A stretch of 64,000 nt of DNA from Ditylenchus dipsaci (lineage: Eukaryota > Nematoda > Chromadorea > Rhabditida > Anguinidae), in the NCBI GenBank assembly GCA_004194705.1, contig SADC01000841.1, positions 723,561 through 787,560 on the forward strand. The letters run 5' to 3'. Positions 46,290 to 57,935 of this stretch are shown here, one piece after another; within the stretch, counting starts at the first letter, position 1, and each line of letters begins with the position of its first letter. Position numbers and translations under genes: made by a program. Below the pieces are notes generated by a model. It did not search any database and was not told the origin of the DNA. It worked only from the letters and a program-made list of their open reading frames with translations.

Positions 46290-47964
46290 CACTCGGAAAG
46301 CCATGCGTAGTAATTGCCGTCGGGAAGCAGAATTTCACGCTCTACACGATGGACTTTTATTTTTTTATTTAGACATAAATGTGCCGAGATATTAATGATT
46401 TAAATTGGTCGAAAACGGCCCTCCAAAAAAACAATTCGGTTGATTCATTCATGTGGTACTCACCAAATTTATACTTTTTCTAGACGTTTAGCATCTTAAA
46501 GTGATGGGCATGAACAGGGCTATCGAATAGTGCAAGCATCCAAGGCAGTAGTGGTGAAATCCTGGACATATATGCATTTATAGGCTAAAATCCAGATTTC
46601 TGAAAATCACAATCCACTCACAATTCTCATAACTTTTCTCAGTGACCACTTCCAACCATTTTCTCAGGCCTATCAGATAGCACAGCTTCAAGGGCTACAC
46701 AATGAGCACTAATAAGCCGTATGGTGAAGAAAAAAATATTGCCAAAAGTCGATTTCCACTTCAGGGATTGCTATCGTTCGGAATGCTAGATTTCAACCAA
46801 ACATGAAGGAATGTAAAGGCAAAACAACGACAAAACCGAATATCATTTTTCCAGCCAAATACATATGCAACGTCACAAACAACACAACTCATCCACAAGC
46901 TGGCAGACCAATTGATGACTGGACAAAAAGCAGAAAGGCAAAATCGGAACACTGGATTGCAAAAACTTTTTTCGCAGATATCAGGCCACTACGACAGGTT
47001 GAGAAGAAATGCAAACGTATTTATTATCATTGAATTTTAGTCTTCACAACAAAATGAATGCGACCACGAAAGAATCTCCAAAGTGGTGCATATCTGCAAT
47101 AAGGTGGGAAGGGGTGACCGCGTACGCAGCTGCAGCAAATGTGAGAAACTTGCTTGTGAAGACCACATCGTGATGCTAGTGCTTTGCACCAAGTGCAGCC
47201 GTGTGGGAGAAGATGAGCAATCTACATCTGCCGAAGCCTGTCGCTGCCACTGGTTTGCCAGTCTGCCAAGCAATGAGTCGAAAACGCTGTAGCAGGTGTC
47301 AGAAACATTACTGCAGAAAGCATCAGCACAAAACAAACGAAGAAAAATGCGATCAGTGCAGATAAGTTGTGTTGTTTGTGACGTTGCATATGTATTTGGC
47401 TGGAAAAATGATATTCGTTTTGTCGTTGTTTTTGCCTTACATTCCTTCATGTTTGGTTGAAATCTAGCATTCCGAACGATAGCAATCCCTGAAGTGGAAA
47501 TCGACTTTTGGCAATTTTTTTTTCTTCACCATACGGCTTATTAGTGCTCATTGTGTAGCCCTGAAGCTGTGCTATCTGATAGGCCTGAGAAAATGGTTGG
47601 AAGTGGTCACTGAGAAAAGTTATGAGAATTTAGTGAGTGGATTGTGATTTTCAGAAATCTGGATTTTAGCCTATAAATGCATATATGTCCAGGATTTCAC
47701 CACTACTGCCTTGGATGCTTGCACCTATTCGATAGCCCTGTTCATGCCCATCACTTTAAGATGCTAAACGTCTAGAAAAAGTATAAATTGGGTGAGTACC
47801 AAATGAATGAATCAACCGAATTGTTGTTTTTGGAGGGCCGTTTTCGACCAATTTTAAATCATTAATATCTCGGCACATTTATGTCTAAATAAAAATAAAA
47901 GTACCATCGTGTAGAGCGTGAAATTCTGCTTCCCCGACGCAGCACTACCATGGCTTTCCGAGTG
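46290..47964. mobile_element. piggyBac-type element with ~590-bp inverted arms (1.68 kb)
   Basis: TTAA (46286-46289) precedes CACTCGGAAAGCCATG, and CATGGCTTTCCGAGTG is followed by TTAA (47965-47968). The arms match for roughly 590 bp, up to about 46890 and 47365. The centre encodes only a Cys-rich region like the C-terminal zinc-finger part of piggyBac transposases. Such long arms around a truncated gene point to a non-autonomous derivative. Confidence 0.75.
47037..47350 (+). pseudogene. piggyBac transposase C-terminal Cys-rich fragment
   Basis: The plus-strand frame carries RVRSCSKCEKLACEDH, then LCTKCS. In a shifted frame, CSRCQKHYCRKHQHK and EKCDQC follow before TAA. This is two CxxC..C..H / C..C modules, the arrangement of the piggyBac C-terminal cross-brace finger. 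The catalytic DDD domain is absent from the element. Confidence 0.55.
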
Positions 47965-48254
47965 TTAAGTCGACAATTTCTGTTAAAAAATTATTCTTTG
48001 CAGGTTGGCCATAGGTCTGCAAATTCACAGTTATATTTACCTATTGCCTTCACTCTTACCCATTTCGCACTTTCTACTGAAAGAGTAAAAGCCACTTTTT
48101 TCTCCAAACAATATGAAAATGAAAGCACTAAATATGGACCTGTTTGCGTTCTTTTTGTGGTAGGAATATGCATTTAAAATAAAAAAAACTAGCTTACAAA
48201 TTGGTTTAAAAAACATGCTCGCGATGGTCTGGTAGTGTCCTGCCAATCAAAATT

Positions 48255-48455
48255 TTTTCCTAATTATTGATCTCTGCTCGGACTTTTAGACTTGGTTTCT
48301 AACAAAACTACGCCTAAAATAAAATCAGGCGTTGTTTTGTTTGAAACCAAGTTGAAAACCCCGTAATAGAAATCCAAGGATCAGGAAAAAAATTTGAATC
48401 GGCGGGGGACCACGAAGATCACTGTGAGCATGGTTCTTTAAGGGTTGTTATTCCT
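48255..48455. mobile_element. MITE, 'GGCGGGGGAC' family
   Basis: The inner inverted pair TTGGTTTCTAACAAAAC / GTTTTGTTTGAAACCAA and the right part GAATCGGCGGGGGACCACG..GGTTCTTTAA match the copy at 59148-59393. Confidence 0.55.
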
Positions 48456-48459
48456 TACC

Positions 48460-49600
48460 TATTTACCTAAAAGTTGTCCATTAAAAAATGAACACAAAAA
48501 ATGTAATCAATAGAAAGGATGAGTGTGTCAAGCTTAGAATAACTTTTAATCATGTTTTTAGCGAAACAGTGCAAAAAACATTGGGAAGCGTGAAAAAGTT
48601 ATTAGAAACTCAGCTTGAAGGCTCAGGAGGAGCTGGAAGGGAGTAAGGAGGCATGAAGGGTTATAACTGAGAAATTCAGACTCAGCTGCGAGATGATTCC
48701 AATCAATATTCATGATCGAAGGTTTACAAAGAGACTCTTTCTTTACCCAACCCCAGCCTTAATACAAAATGCTTTGTTTTAGTGCGCATTTTAATATCTT
48801 GGTCCTCTAAAGCAAAAAGTCAAACTTTGGTCAGGTTTTTTCAGATTGTATAGTTATTCTGATATAGATTTCGTATAAGGCAGTCTGGATAATAGAACCA
48901 ATAATCACATAATGCAAAGGTTTAACAGACGCCACAAATACAAATGATGAATGGATTGCTCCTGCTTGTTTTCTTATTCTCCCTCCTTTTGTCTTAAATC
49001 ACTTGCTTAATTTTAAAATTGAATTTTCTCTTTTTTTAAGATAATTTCTAAAAGCATTTATACCATCATGTAGTCTGGACTTAACTTTCTAATAATCTAT
49101 AAGACTTGAATTTATAAGTATCGAAAATTAGCAGATTTACGTACTAGAAGAAAGTAAGTTTTTAATCCAGGTCCTCCACTCAAATACAGTATTTACAATT
49201 CAAATTCATAGCTCACTAGATAGCTGTAAAATTTGAACCATAAATTGAAAAAAGTAATGTTAAAAACAGTAGAATATTCAATTGTAACAAAACGCGGGAG
49301 ATTTACAGTAAAAAGCGGATTTTTTATACCCATCCAAATACAAATTTTAACTAAGTAACAAATTTGTTGTCATAATCTGTTGATTTTTTTACTTGAGTTT
49401 TATGCGTTTTTCATGATTTTTTCTGGCTAAGGTAAAGTTTTTTAGCATTGACTTAAACATTAGTCTATAAGTTTTTTATGCTGTCCAAACATACGCAGGC
49501 CAATTCTTGCTTAGCCTGAAAAAACACACAAAAAGAGCAAAGGGGACCAAAGCGAAGACTTGAACACACGAAGGCAAAAATTTGAATAGTTTTGTATTAA
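48460..49600. other. No recognised gene
   Basis: AT-rich. A small AGGAGGAGCTGGAAGGGAG purine stretch at about 48625 has no coding context. Nothing else stands out. Confidence 0.35.
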
Positions 49601-49610
49601 CAAAATATGG

Positions 49611-50306
49611 CGCTACCGAATAACCCCCCCCCCCCCAAATGAAATTTTTTTTAAAGTGTTTCCAAAAACCCTTATCGACCTAAAGTGGCCTCAGAAGCTC
49701 AAAAAAGACATTATTTTGTGTTCTAGTCAATAAAAAAATTGAGTTTGGGACCACCCAAAAATAACTATTTTAACCGTTTTTGAAGGTATTTTAGGGCTAT
49801 TTCGGGGTGGGAAAGGACCAAGAATAGACCAATTTAGTGTAAAAAAGGAGATGTTGAACGTAGTTTTGTTGACCGGGGCCTACCGCATAAATAAACTCTG
49901 GTATGCATACATTTTTCATGCATCCAGAGTCATTTTCGAGTGATTTGTGTCTAAGGTATGTGGGTGTCGCATCTCAACCCAAGCAACCAAGCCCCCTGCG
50001 CCTCCGAAGGGGCGCAGGGGGCTTGGTTGGTTAGAGATGCGCGCACTAACTTGCCTTAGACATATTCCGAGAAGACTCTTGAACAAAAATGCATTAAAAG
50101 ACTATTTTTGCCCAGCTCCAGTGACCAAAACATGCCAAAACAGGCAAATGGTCGAAATTTCAAAATGTCTAAAACTCAATTTTTTTTATTAACCAGAACT
50201 CAAAAATAATGTCTTTTTTGAACTCCCGAGGCAAATTTGGGTCGATATAGGGTGTTTAAAAACACTTAAAAAAAATTCATTTGGGGGGGGGGGTATACTC
50301 CGGTAG
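49611..50306. mobile_element. TIR element (~700 bp), close copy of 16409-17113
   Basis: It has the same poly-C/poly-G ends, interior order and orientation as the copy in gene A. It differs by scattered substitutions and indels, and the left terminal bases are eroded (CTACCGAATAACCCCC). The interior hairpin (GCAACCAAGCCCCCTGCGCC and its complement, 49980-50035) is perfect here. Confidence 0.8.
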
Positions 50307-50399
50307 GGTCAAAATATTAAGTGGCTAACTACAATTTCCATTATTGTCTACTTGCTGCTTATTTCGATCAGTGATCCTCTTTTTCAACTTCCTCTTGTC

Positions 50400-51188
50400 A
50401 ATGTGACCTTAACCACAAAAAGCAATGCAAATTTTTGCTTTATTTATACTACGTTCTCTTGGCTATTGTTATGCTTACTGCTGCATTGGATTTTGCTACA
50501 ATACTTGTAAACAACAGGAGTAAATACAGGTTTAAAATTTTATAAAAATATTGAATTGAAAATGGATTTTATTAGATTAGCCAAAAACAGCATTGTACAG
50601 TCTAATCTCAGCCAAAAATACCAGATTAACGAAAATATTGTGTCTATGCGACTGCTACTGCCCCTTGACGTCTCTTTCTTCATATTTTTCACAGCCTATT
50701 TGATAGGATCAACATTTTTGCGGCACACAACAAAGCATCATGCCCTCCGTCCAATGGGCATCGACTATTAAATACTATATTCGGTGAGTTATGGTCTTTA
50801 AGACCTTGAAGGACCATAGTCGTCGCGGCAATGAAAAGTTTACAAGTTTGAATACTCGCAAAACACTTTTATTTCTGCGATCGGAATTGTTCTCTTAAAC
50901 TCAGTATATTTCTGTCTAAGGTTTTTTTACAAAGCTGCATTTTTAATAATGTCGGGACAGCTGCTTTCAAAAAAATTACGTAACCGTTGAAGAAAAAACT
51001 TATTTTTACTTTATCTTAAACATATATAAATTTAGCATTTTTAGCTTTTACCACTACATTCCATTATTACCATACTTATTTATATCAGGTTTGTTGACAT
51101 CACTAGCAAATCTAAGAGTTTGGTGACCATAGACAGTGACCAACAAGCTCGGCTGTACTTTATGCAATTAAGATCTCAATGGGCCTAA
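50400..51188 (+). CDS. Putative nematode-type 7TM chemoreceptor, 3' part
   Basis: Three pieces look co-linear. One is a hydrophobic segment YVLLAIVMLTAALDFATILV followed by NNRSKYR before an intron-like GTTTAA..TTAG. The second reads SQKYQINENIVSMRLLLPLD and continues into FFIFFTAYLIGS. The third is a last exon from 51089, FVDITSKSKSLVTIDSDQQA then RLYFMQLRSQW and a stop. The KYQ..EN motif and YF.QL..QW tail resemble nematode serpentine chemoreceptors. The frame must shift once near 50735 to reach the donor GTGAGT (phase then agrees with the last exon). The intron holds a MITE (50793-50990), and AATAAA follows at about 51230. The N-terminal half is replaced by the element at 49611. Family-level recognition is tentative. 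Confidence 0.4.
50793..50990. mobile_element. MITE, 'GGACCATAGTCGTC' family, in the receptor intron
   Basis: It opens AAGGACCATAGTCGTCGCGG and contains GCGATCGGAATTGTTC. The right arm has lost clear similarity apart from GTCGGGACAGCTG. Confidence 0.4.
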
Positions 51189-51349
51189 ATACATACTTCA
51201 ACCTGCAGATGTGTCATTGCCTTGAATAGAATAAATAAAACAGAATAGATTATAGTTAAAACTACTAATTGCTATTTTTTTTTGATTAGGAACACAATTT
51301 ATGACTTTTTAGGCCACAATATGAATTTTTAACATGATTGTAATTAATA

Positions 51350-51374
51350 TATAAATATATATATATATATATAC
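51350..51374. repeat. (TA)n microsatellite
   Basis: About ten uninterrupted TA units. Confidence 0.8.
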
Positions 51375-51418
51375 CATAAAGTAACCCTTTTAAAAATTAA
51401 TAGGTTTATTTATTAGAA

Positions 51419-53645
51419 AGCCCTCCCCAAACTCCCGCGAGACACGAGACACTTCTTGCGAGACAAAAAATGTGTCTCGCGAGACAAAAGTCACGTAACA
51501 TGTCTCGCGTAACACGGTGTTTTTCTCGTTAGTGTTAGTCTCGCAAGACAGACGGACCCGCGAGACAATTTTTTTTCAAAAACAACAGGGGGGACCAAGG
51601 CAGATTTTGAAGTTTTTTTCGAAATTTTTTAGATTGTGTCCGAACCACTCCAAGCCACCCCAAACCATCCGAAACTACTTTCAAACCGGCCTAAACACCC
51701 CTAAACCAATCACAAATCTTAAAATAGAAATTTCTTAAAAATAAAAAAATAGCCCATTTTCCAACTTAAATTGTATGGGGAATTAGGATTGTTAGAACCA
51801 AAATCAATATTTCACCACGCAAACCCCAAAACGTGCAGTGGGTACCTTCTAACCAGGTGGATATCCTGGATGGCCTAAAAATAAAAAAATCAGTTTTAGT
51901 AAAAAAAATCCGTTTTCCAAACTAAAAAATTTGTGAGGAATCGGGTTTGTTAAGACCAAAAGTACGATTCAACTTACCCAAGCCCAAACCTGGGTGACCA
52001 CCACTAGAACAGGTTAATATCCAGGTAACCGCAGAGTAGGGGTATATTCACCCAAATGACCTGAAAAGTCAAAGGCTTGTCTTTTTATATCTAAAATTAT
52101 GGTAAAAAGGCATCTTATAAATCACCCCCTAAAGGGGCATACTAGTCCATTACAGTGAAAAAGGGGGGACCAGCAGTGCTTTTCTACCATGAAATTTTTT
52201 CAGAAGCGTTCTACCTGACCCGAGAAAGTTTTCTGCCTAAGTTTTAAAAGTAATATAAGGTCCTCAATATCAGATTTTTACATGAAGCGAGTGTAAAAAG
52301 GATAATTTTTGAATAATTGCTGATCCCCGCCTTAATTTGCAAGTGGGCCTTAATATTGAGGACGCGTCAGCAGAGGATCGATTTTTGAAGATGGAAGATT
52401 TAAGAGCCGAAATTTAGATCTCGTCATATATGGATCGATATTTTCGTACCGACAGTTGCGGATAAAACATGTGAGGCCGAAATTAAACACGCGAAATTTG
52501 TGGACAGGAAACTGCCGCCCGGTATTTGTGGCGCGATATTTCAAGTCCGAAAAATGAGGACGAAGTATTCACTGCTCGATATTTAATTCTATGTATTTAA
52601 ACCCGACGTTTGAGGCCCGACATATAAAGACGCGACATTTAAGGCCCGATTTTTCAGGACGCGACATATAAGGCCCGACATTACAGGACCCGACATTGAA
52701 GGCTCGACATTCAAGACGCGACATCAGAGGACGCGACATTTATGGATGCGTCATTTGAGGATGCGACATTTAAGGCCCGACATTCAAAAATGCCTGATTT
52801 AACAGGCCCGGCATTTGTAGACCGGTGTTTTCTAAGTCGGAATATCATGCTGAACACGATGGTGCGGGTCCTTACAGCTTCAATCATTGACGAAGTAGGT
52901 AAAAGGCTTTGGAAGGTAACAAGTTGTGGATGTCGAAAGCCAGCTGGATAAGTGGTACGTCATGAAGGTTATGCCATACACACACTCAAATATACAAAAT
53001 GATCTCTAGAAAGTTCAGCTTTCGAGTAGCACCAAAGACTGCCTGCTCTAATTTTTTACAGGCTATAATTTTGTATTTAGATCATACCGAGCTAAATCTC
53101 CCGCACAATAAGAATACGCAGAATCTCACGGTTATTTATACACTAAATTAGCAATATTTTATTATAAAATCTTAGCGAAATGTGCAAAAATAATATACAT
53201 GAACTCCTAGCGCATTTTTTGTATATTTTGAGTGTGTGTATAGTGTAAGAATCATGACGCATTACTTGAAAACCTGTGGGTATCCAGCTGGATTTCGACC
53301 ATCCACAACTTGTTACCTTTCAGAGCCTTTTTTACCTACTTCGTCAATGATTGAAGCGGGAAGGACCTGCACCATCGTGTTTAACATGAAATTCTGAGTT
53401 AGAAAACACCGGTCCACATGTCCACAGGCATTTTTGAATGTCGGGCCTTAAATGAGCACTTAAGCAAAAAACAAAATTGTCTCGCGAGTCCATCTGTCTT
53501 GCGAGACAAGGCAACTATGTCTCGCGAGACACGGACATGTCTCGCGAGAAATTATTTATGTGACTCTGTCTCGCGAGACAAAAAAGTGTCTCGCGAGACT
53601 CTCGAGTAATTTTGTCTCGTGTCTCGCGGGAGTCTGGGGAGGGCT
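51419..53645. mobile_element. Element with TCTCGCGAGACA-array ends (2.2 kb)
   Basis: AGCCCTCCCCAAACTCCCGCG on the left is mirrored by CGCGGGAGTCTGGGGAGGGCT on the right. Each arm (51430-51570 and 53478-53640) carries several copies of the palindrome-like word TCTCGCGAGACA. GAA on both sides may be a short target duplication. The interior contains another foldback (52350-53460) and no transposase. Confidence 0.65.
52350..53460. mobile_element. Foldback with tandem 'CGACATTTAAGG' arm and ~230-bp inverted core
   Basis: From 52350 to 52800, units of 13-15 bp with the core GACATTT(A/G)AGG recur about 25 times. The block 52795-53010 (through ACACGATGGTGCGGGTCC and GACGAAGTAGGTAAAAGGC) is repeated in inverse at 53225-53450. 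The right arm keeps only one or two of the tandem units, so the arms are unequal. Confidence 0.65.
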
Positions 53646-53649
53646 GAAA

Positions 53650-55255
53650 AAGAAACCTGAACCGAAAACTTGCTTTCTGTTCGTGAATTTCTTAATTTTT
53701 TAAAATATGCCGTACAGTTTTTAAGCTCATTAGAAAGCTGAGATCGAGATCTGGATCCTGCTTAAATAATTTGAAACGCCAAATGCACCCCTCAAAGAGC
53801 ATCAGTTCTCTGGCCTTGAAGCCCCACAGAGTATGACGTCTTTGAACATTTTAAGCTTAGGGAGCCATACTTTTTAGGGGGGGGGGGGGGGGGGGGTGCA
53901 CTTGGGGTGCTGTCGTAAATAAGGTGAAAAATACAAGTGTAAAAATTAGTCTGCGGATTTAAGACACAAAAAAGCTAAGATTTCAGACGATAGGCGGGAT
54001 ATAGCAGTTCCATTCAAATGTATTGACAAGTATTAAAAATGCTCTTGTTAAAGTGTTTTTGTGACAATTTGCGAGGGCTCATGATCTCTTATTCTCTAAT
54101 TGATGACTTTATCTTCTTGAGGTGAACCACCATAATTTTTAATAAAATAACCATGTCATTGTAATCAATCTAAAATCCGGAGTGCAGAGCTTGTCTTATA
54201 GTTTGTATTTGTTGTTTTGTGATCATCACCTTGTTCTCGTCTACTCCTTTCTTTCAACTAAAACAAAGAAAGGAAGTTCAGATTTAGGTATGGGCACCAC
54301 AATAGTGTCTTTCAAACAAAGAGTTTCGTCACGCTCAACTTTTACTGCCGAACTTTTAGTGACAATAAGTTTTTCAATTGAATGAAGTTCTTTATTGTTT
54401 TTCTATTGTTTGTGATATGTAACTAGCAGTTTAACTTTTTTTCACCTCGTTTAGTGTCTACAATTGCTATTTAAGTCTCTTGTTGATGAAAGTTTTTAAA
54501 TAAGTATGCAAACCTTGCAACTTTCAGAATTTTGACTGGGTAGTATTTAATTGTGCTCGCTAATCTGTGAAAAATGAAAATGTGATGTGAAATTTTCTAA
54601 TGTGAAATTCGCACTTCTCTTTGAATTTACGTGTTATTTTTATAATTTTTTGCATTATCGTATAGCCCAGAATCATAGTCCATAACCAGCTATCAAATTC
54701 ATTTAAATCAATTTAGAAAATGTCAAAATTTAGGCGTTTGAAAAAGTAGCAGAAAAAGAAAAGTTATTTCATTCAAGCCCCCAATCTCTACCACTGTGAA
54801 ATTGTTCGATGGAGTTTGATAGCTCGTTAGAAAGCTGAGATTTTGGGCTACACCATAATGCATAAATTGCATAAAAATATTAAGAAAAAATTTCAAAGAA
54901 AATGCCAAATAAAAGTTAGGAGGCATTTTTTTAGCGAAATTAGCCATCACTTTATACAGATTTTTGATCTCATTTCGAGTTTATAAGTTATTCAGCTTTC
55001 CTAAGAATAAAGGACCCTAGTTTAGAGTAGCCTCTAAAGATTTTTTTTTAAACTTAAGTAAAGAGCACCCAAATATATGTCTCAGACCGCAAGACATTTA
55101 TTAGTCACAACTTCCGTGTGCTGGCCTGCCCCCGAGCCTTTTAACCCGAGCCTAATAGCTAAGCCTAAGCTTGTTGCTCCAAAGGGTAGTTACAGCGATT
55201 TTTAAAAGGTCTGATTCTGGCATGAGGGGGCGGATATTCTATACTAGTGCCGAAT
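53650..55255. other. No recognised gene; long poly-G
   Basis: A poly-G run of about 19 lies at 53878-53896. A plus-strand frame at 54182-54385 (KTKKGSSDLGMGTTIVSFKQ, then RVSSRSTF) has no recognised motif. Near 55090-55190 a block resembles the inverse of 37870-37960. Confidence 0.35.
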
Positions 55256-55258
55256 AAA

Positions 55259-55455
55259 GAATACACTCTTTATTCAGTTTGCCTTGGTCCCCCAAGCTAA
55301 TTTTTCGCATTTTTTTCAATTTTTTTTTATTTTGTCTGTCTAGATGCTCATGAAAGTGGTAAATGCTCATGCATTTGTCACAAGAAAATTTTAAAAAATT
55401 AACTAATGTATAAGCTTGGGGGACCAAGGCAAACTGACTATAGAATGTATTCTCA
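55259..55455. mobile_element. MITE, 'GCCTTGGTCCCCC' family
   Basis: GAATACACTCTTTATTCAGT then TTGCCTTGGTCCCCCAAGC mirrors GCTTGGGGGACCAAGGCAAA then ACTGACTATAGAATGTATTC. The arms are about 40 bp and the centre is AT-rich. Confidence 0.65.
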
Positions 55456-55493
55456 AATTTAGCCGTGGTCTAAGTCATCGTAGCTAACTTTAA

Positions 55494-56414
55494 CCCTCTT
55501 TTGCCGGCGTCTTGTAGATGACTCTTTTTCAATAGACTTTTGCATTTTTATAAGACAACCAGGTAAGAAAGTAACAATGGCAGAAAAAATCCCAGAAAAG
55601 TGAAATTCTGATTGGCCAAATTTTAGCCAACCGGCTCAAAGCGGTAAAAATATTTATGGCGCCAATTTAAAAACTGACGCTATTTTGAGGACATTTGCTT
55701 AAATTTTTTTACAGTTCGTAAACGATTTCATACAAATCAGCAAATAGTTTAAAAAAAATTATGTGCAGCGGTATTTTACACCTTTTGCACGTGACTGAGC
55801 AGTGCTTCCTGCTCAGTCTTCCTACATTTCTTGCATCTAACGTGCGAAATGCTTGATTTTTCAAATGCGCTTTCGTACTCATTTTCTACTATAGCTGAAT
55901 AAATTTTTGCATTCACTTTTGTTTGAAAAAATAATGACGTGATAAACAGAACAAGAACTCACAAAAAAGTGAGAAAAAAGCGAACAATAGATAGATAAAT
56001 AAATGTCTTACATAGTTTTTGAAAAAATGCCGCTTCGGGCCGGTTGGCCAAAATTTGGCCACGATTATGATCTCTTCAAAGATACGACTTTTATATTTCT
56101 ACACTTCCAAGTTAAATGCATTGTTAGCTGCATAATTAGTACTTTCATATTGCATAGGTAAAAAGCATGGTGTGAATAGTGTTCTGGGTTTATTTAACCT
56201 ATGAAAGTAACAAAATCGTGTAATATAAGACGGCGAAAAATACAAGTTTTGGTTCAATTTTAAGCAATTTTTGTTTGTCTTCTGTTGAGTTTTTTATCAC
56301 TAAAATGTCTGCCAACTTTTCTCTATCTTTTTCAAAAAAAATATGTCTGAACGTAAGCAATTAGTCGTATAACTTTTCAAACTGGTCAAAATATGGCCAA
56401 CCGGCAAAAGAGGG
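55494..56414. mobile_element. piggyBac-type non-autonomous element (921 bp)
   Basis: TTAA (55490-55493) is followed by CCCTCTTTTGCCGG, and CCGGCAAAAGAGGG is followed by TTAA (56415-56418). A CCC-starting TIR next to TTAA is classic for piggyBac. Sub-terminal TTGGCCAAATTTTAGCCAAC is mirrored near 56030 and 56390. There is no transposase. Confidence 0.75.
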
Positions 56415-56776
56415 TTAAATATTTTTTGTCAGATCACTATGTGCTCTAGGTATTCTCTATATGCCTTGAAGAAGTTTATTTGAACCCCCTTTTTTCAAAC
56501 TTTTTTTTTTAAAAGTATAACAAGAGACTTTTTCACCACATATTTTGTAAAATTTTTCGTGTATTTATGGCTGGTTTAGCGTGCGTCAAAACATTAAACA
56601 TGACCTTGTGTAATAAGAACTGATAGATTATTGCTTCCATTTATTTAGTTTAAATCGTAAAACCGCAACTTAAATTTTTTCCGCGAAAAAACTTTTCTTT
56701 AAAGATAAAAGAAAGTTTCCATTTACAGTAATGACAATTTGAATTAGTGAGAAATTGCTTAACTACTCAAAAAATA

Positions 56777-57566
56777 GGGACACGGACATTTCACCGTACG
56801 GGACACTTCACCGTACGGGACATTTCACCGTACAGACCTTTCTAATATTAGCATTTTTTTGGTCTATGTAATTCTTGCCGAAAGACGAGGTTAAGTGTTC
56901 TGGTTCTGGTCTGCTAAATAAAAATCACCTATGAAAAAGATTTCGTTGAAACACAAAGATTTTTTTAAGTGTACAAAACACCCTATATCTAAAAAAGTAC
57001 TCTAAATGCATTTTTGATCGAGAGTCTTGCTCGGAATTATGTCTAAGGTAATTGGGTGTGCGCATCTCAACCCCAAGCAACCAAGCTCCCTGCGTTCCCG
57101 AGGGGGCGCAGGGGGCTTGGTCGGTTAGAGATGCGCGCACTCACTTACCTTAGACATAATTCCGAGCAAGACTCTCGATCAAAAATGCATTTAAAGGCTG
57201 TTTTGCCAAGCTCCAGTGAATAAAACAAGAAAAAACATCGGGAACTGGTCTGTATCCGGTAACACCACGTGGGTACCATTACCTAGGTAGAATCATTTAG
57301 GTACCAAGGGGAGTGGGTTAAAAAGTATGACGAACAAAAAATAGAGCGTTACACACATAATTAGTCCAAACACTACATAAGATTTAAGAAATAAAACAAA
57401 AAACGCAAGTTTAAAATAAAAGTTGAGTCTATTTCATTATACACATAGTGAGATGTCTCAGACGGTGAAGTGTCCTAGACGGTGGAAGGTCCCGTACGGT
57501 GAAATGTCCATACGGTGAGATGTCCTAGACGGTGAAACGTCTGTACTGTGAAATGTCACGGACCCC
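56777..57566. mobile_element. Foldback with 'TTTCACCGTACGGGACA' tandem arms (790 bp)
   Basis: The left arm (56777-56840) has three CATTTCACCGTACGGGA-type units. The right arm (57450-57562) has about six complementary ACGGTGAAATGTCC units. The core holds a hairpin module (57020-57180) that also occurs inside the unrelated elements at 16740 and 49950. Confidence 0.65.
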
Positions 57567-57679
57567 AAAAAATATTGAACATATTTTTTAAACTTATGTC
57601 TTTATTTGAAATTACAACTGTTTGATTTTTTCGACATTTTAAGTTTAAATGGAAAAAACAAAATTTTCAAACATTTTTG

Positions 57680-57935
57680 GAGTAAAAAATCTGTTTCTTC
57701 GCGAATTCAAAATATGATTCCTGTGATTAAGCTCAATTTTTGGGAGACAGCATAATTACCCAAAATATTAAATGCTTGAATAAAAATTTTAAAATTAATA
57801 TACAGTATTTTAACTAAATATTTACCTATATCGAAATTGCTAATGTAAAGATTTTTTCTTGTCTGTACTGTCCTGTTTGATTAGACGATGTCAAGCAGCG
57901 TTTGGGTTCGACTAGTCGATAGTTTTAAAATGTTG
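57680..57935. repeat. Degenerate copy of the 'GGCGGGGGACAG' MITE family
   Basis: GATGTCAAGCAGCGTTTGGG then TTCGACTAGT and TTTTAAAATGTTGACAAA resemble 2027-2100. The left piece has TCTTCGCGAATTCAAAATATG. No clean termini remain. Confidence 0.35.

Noticed and set aside
46761..47033. Frames within the long arms of the piggyBac-type element
   Set aside because: Mirror-image frames appear in both arms and share no motif. Only the central Cys-rich frame resembles a protein family.
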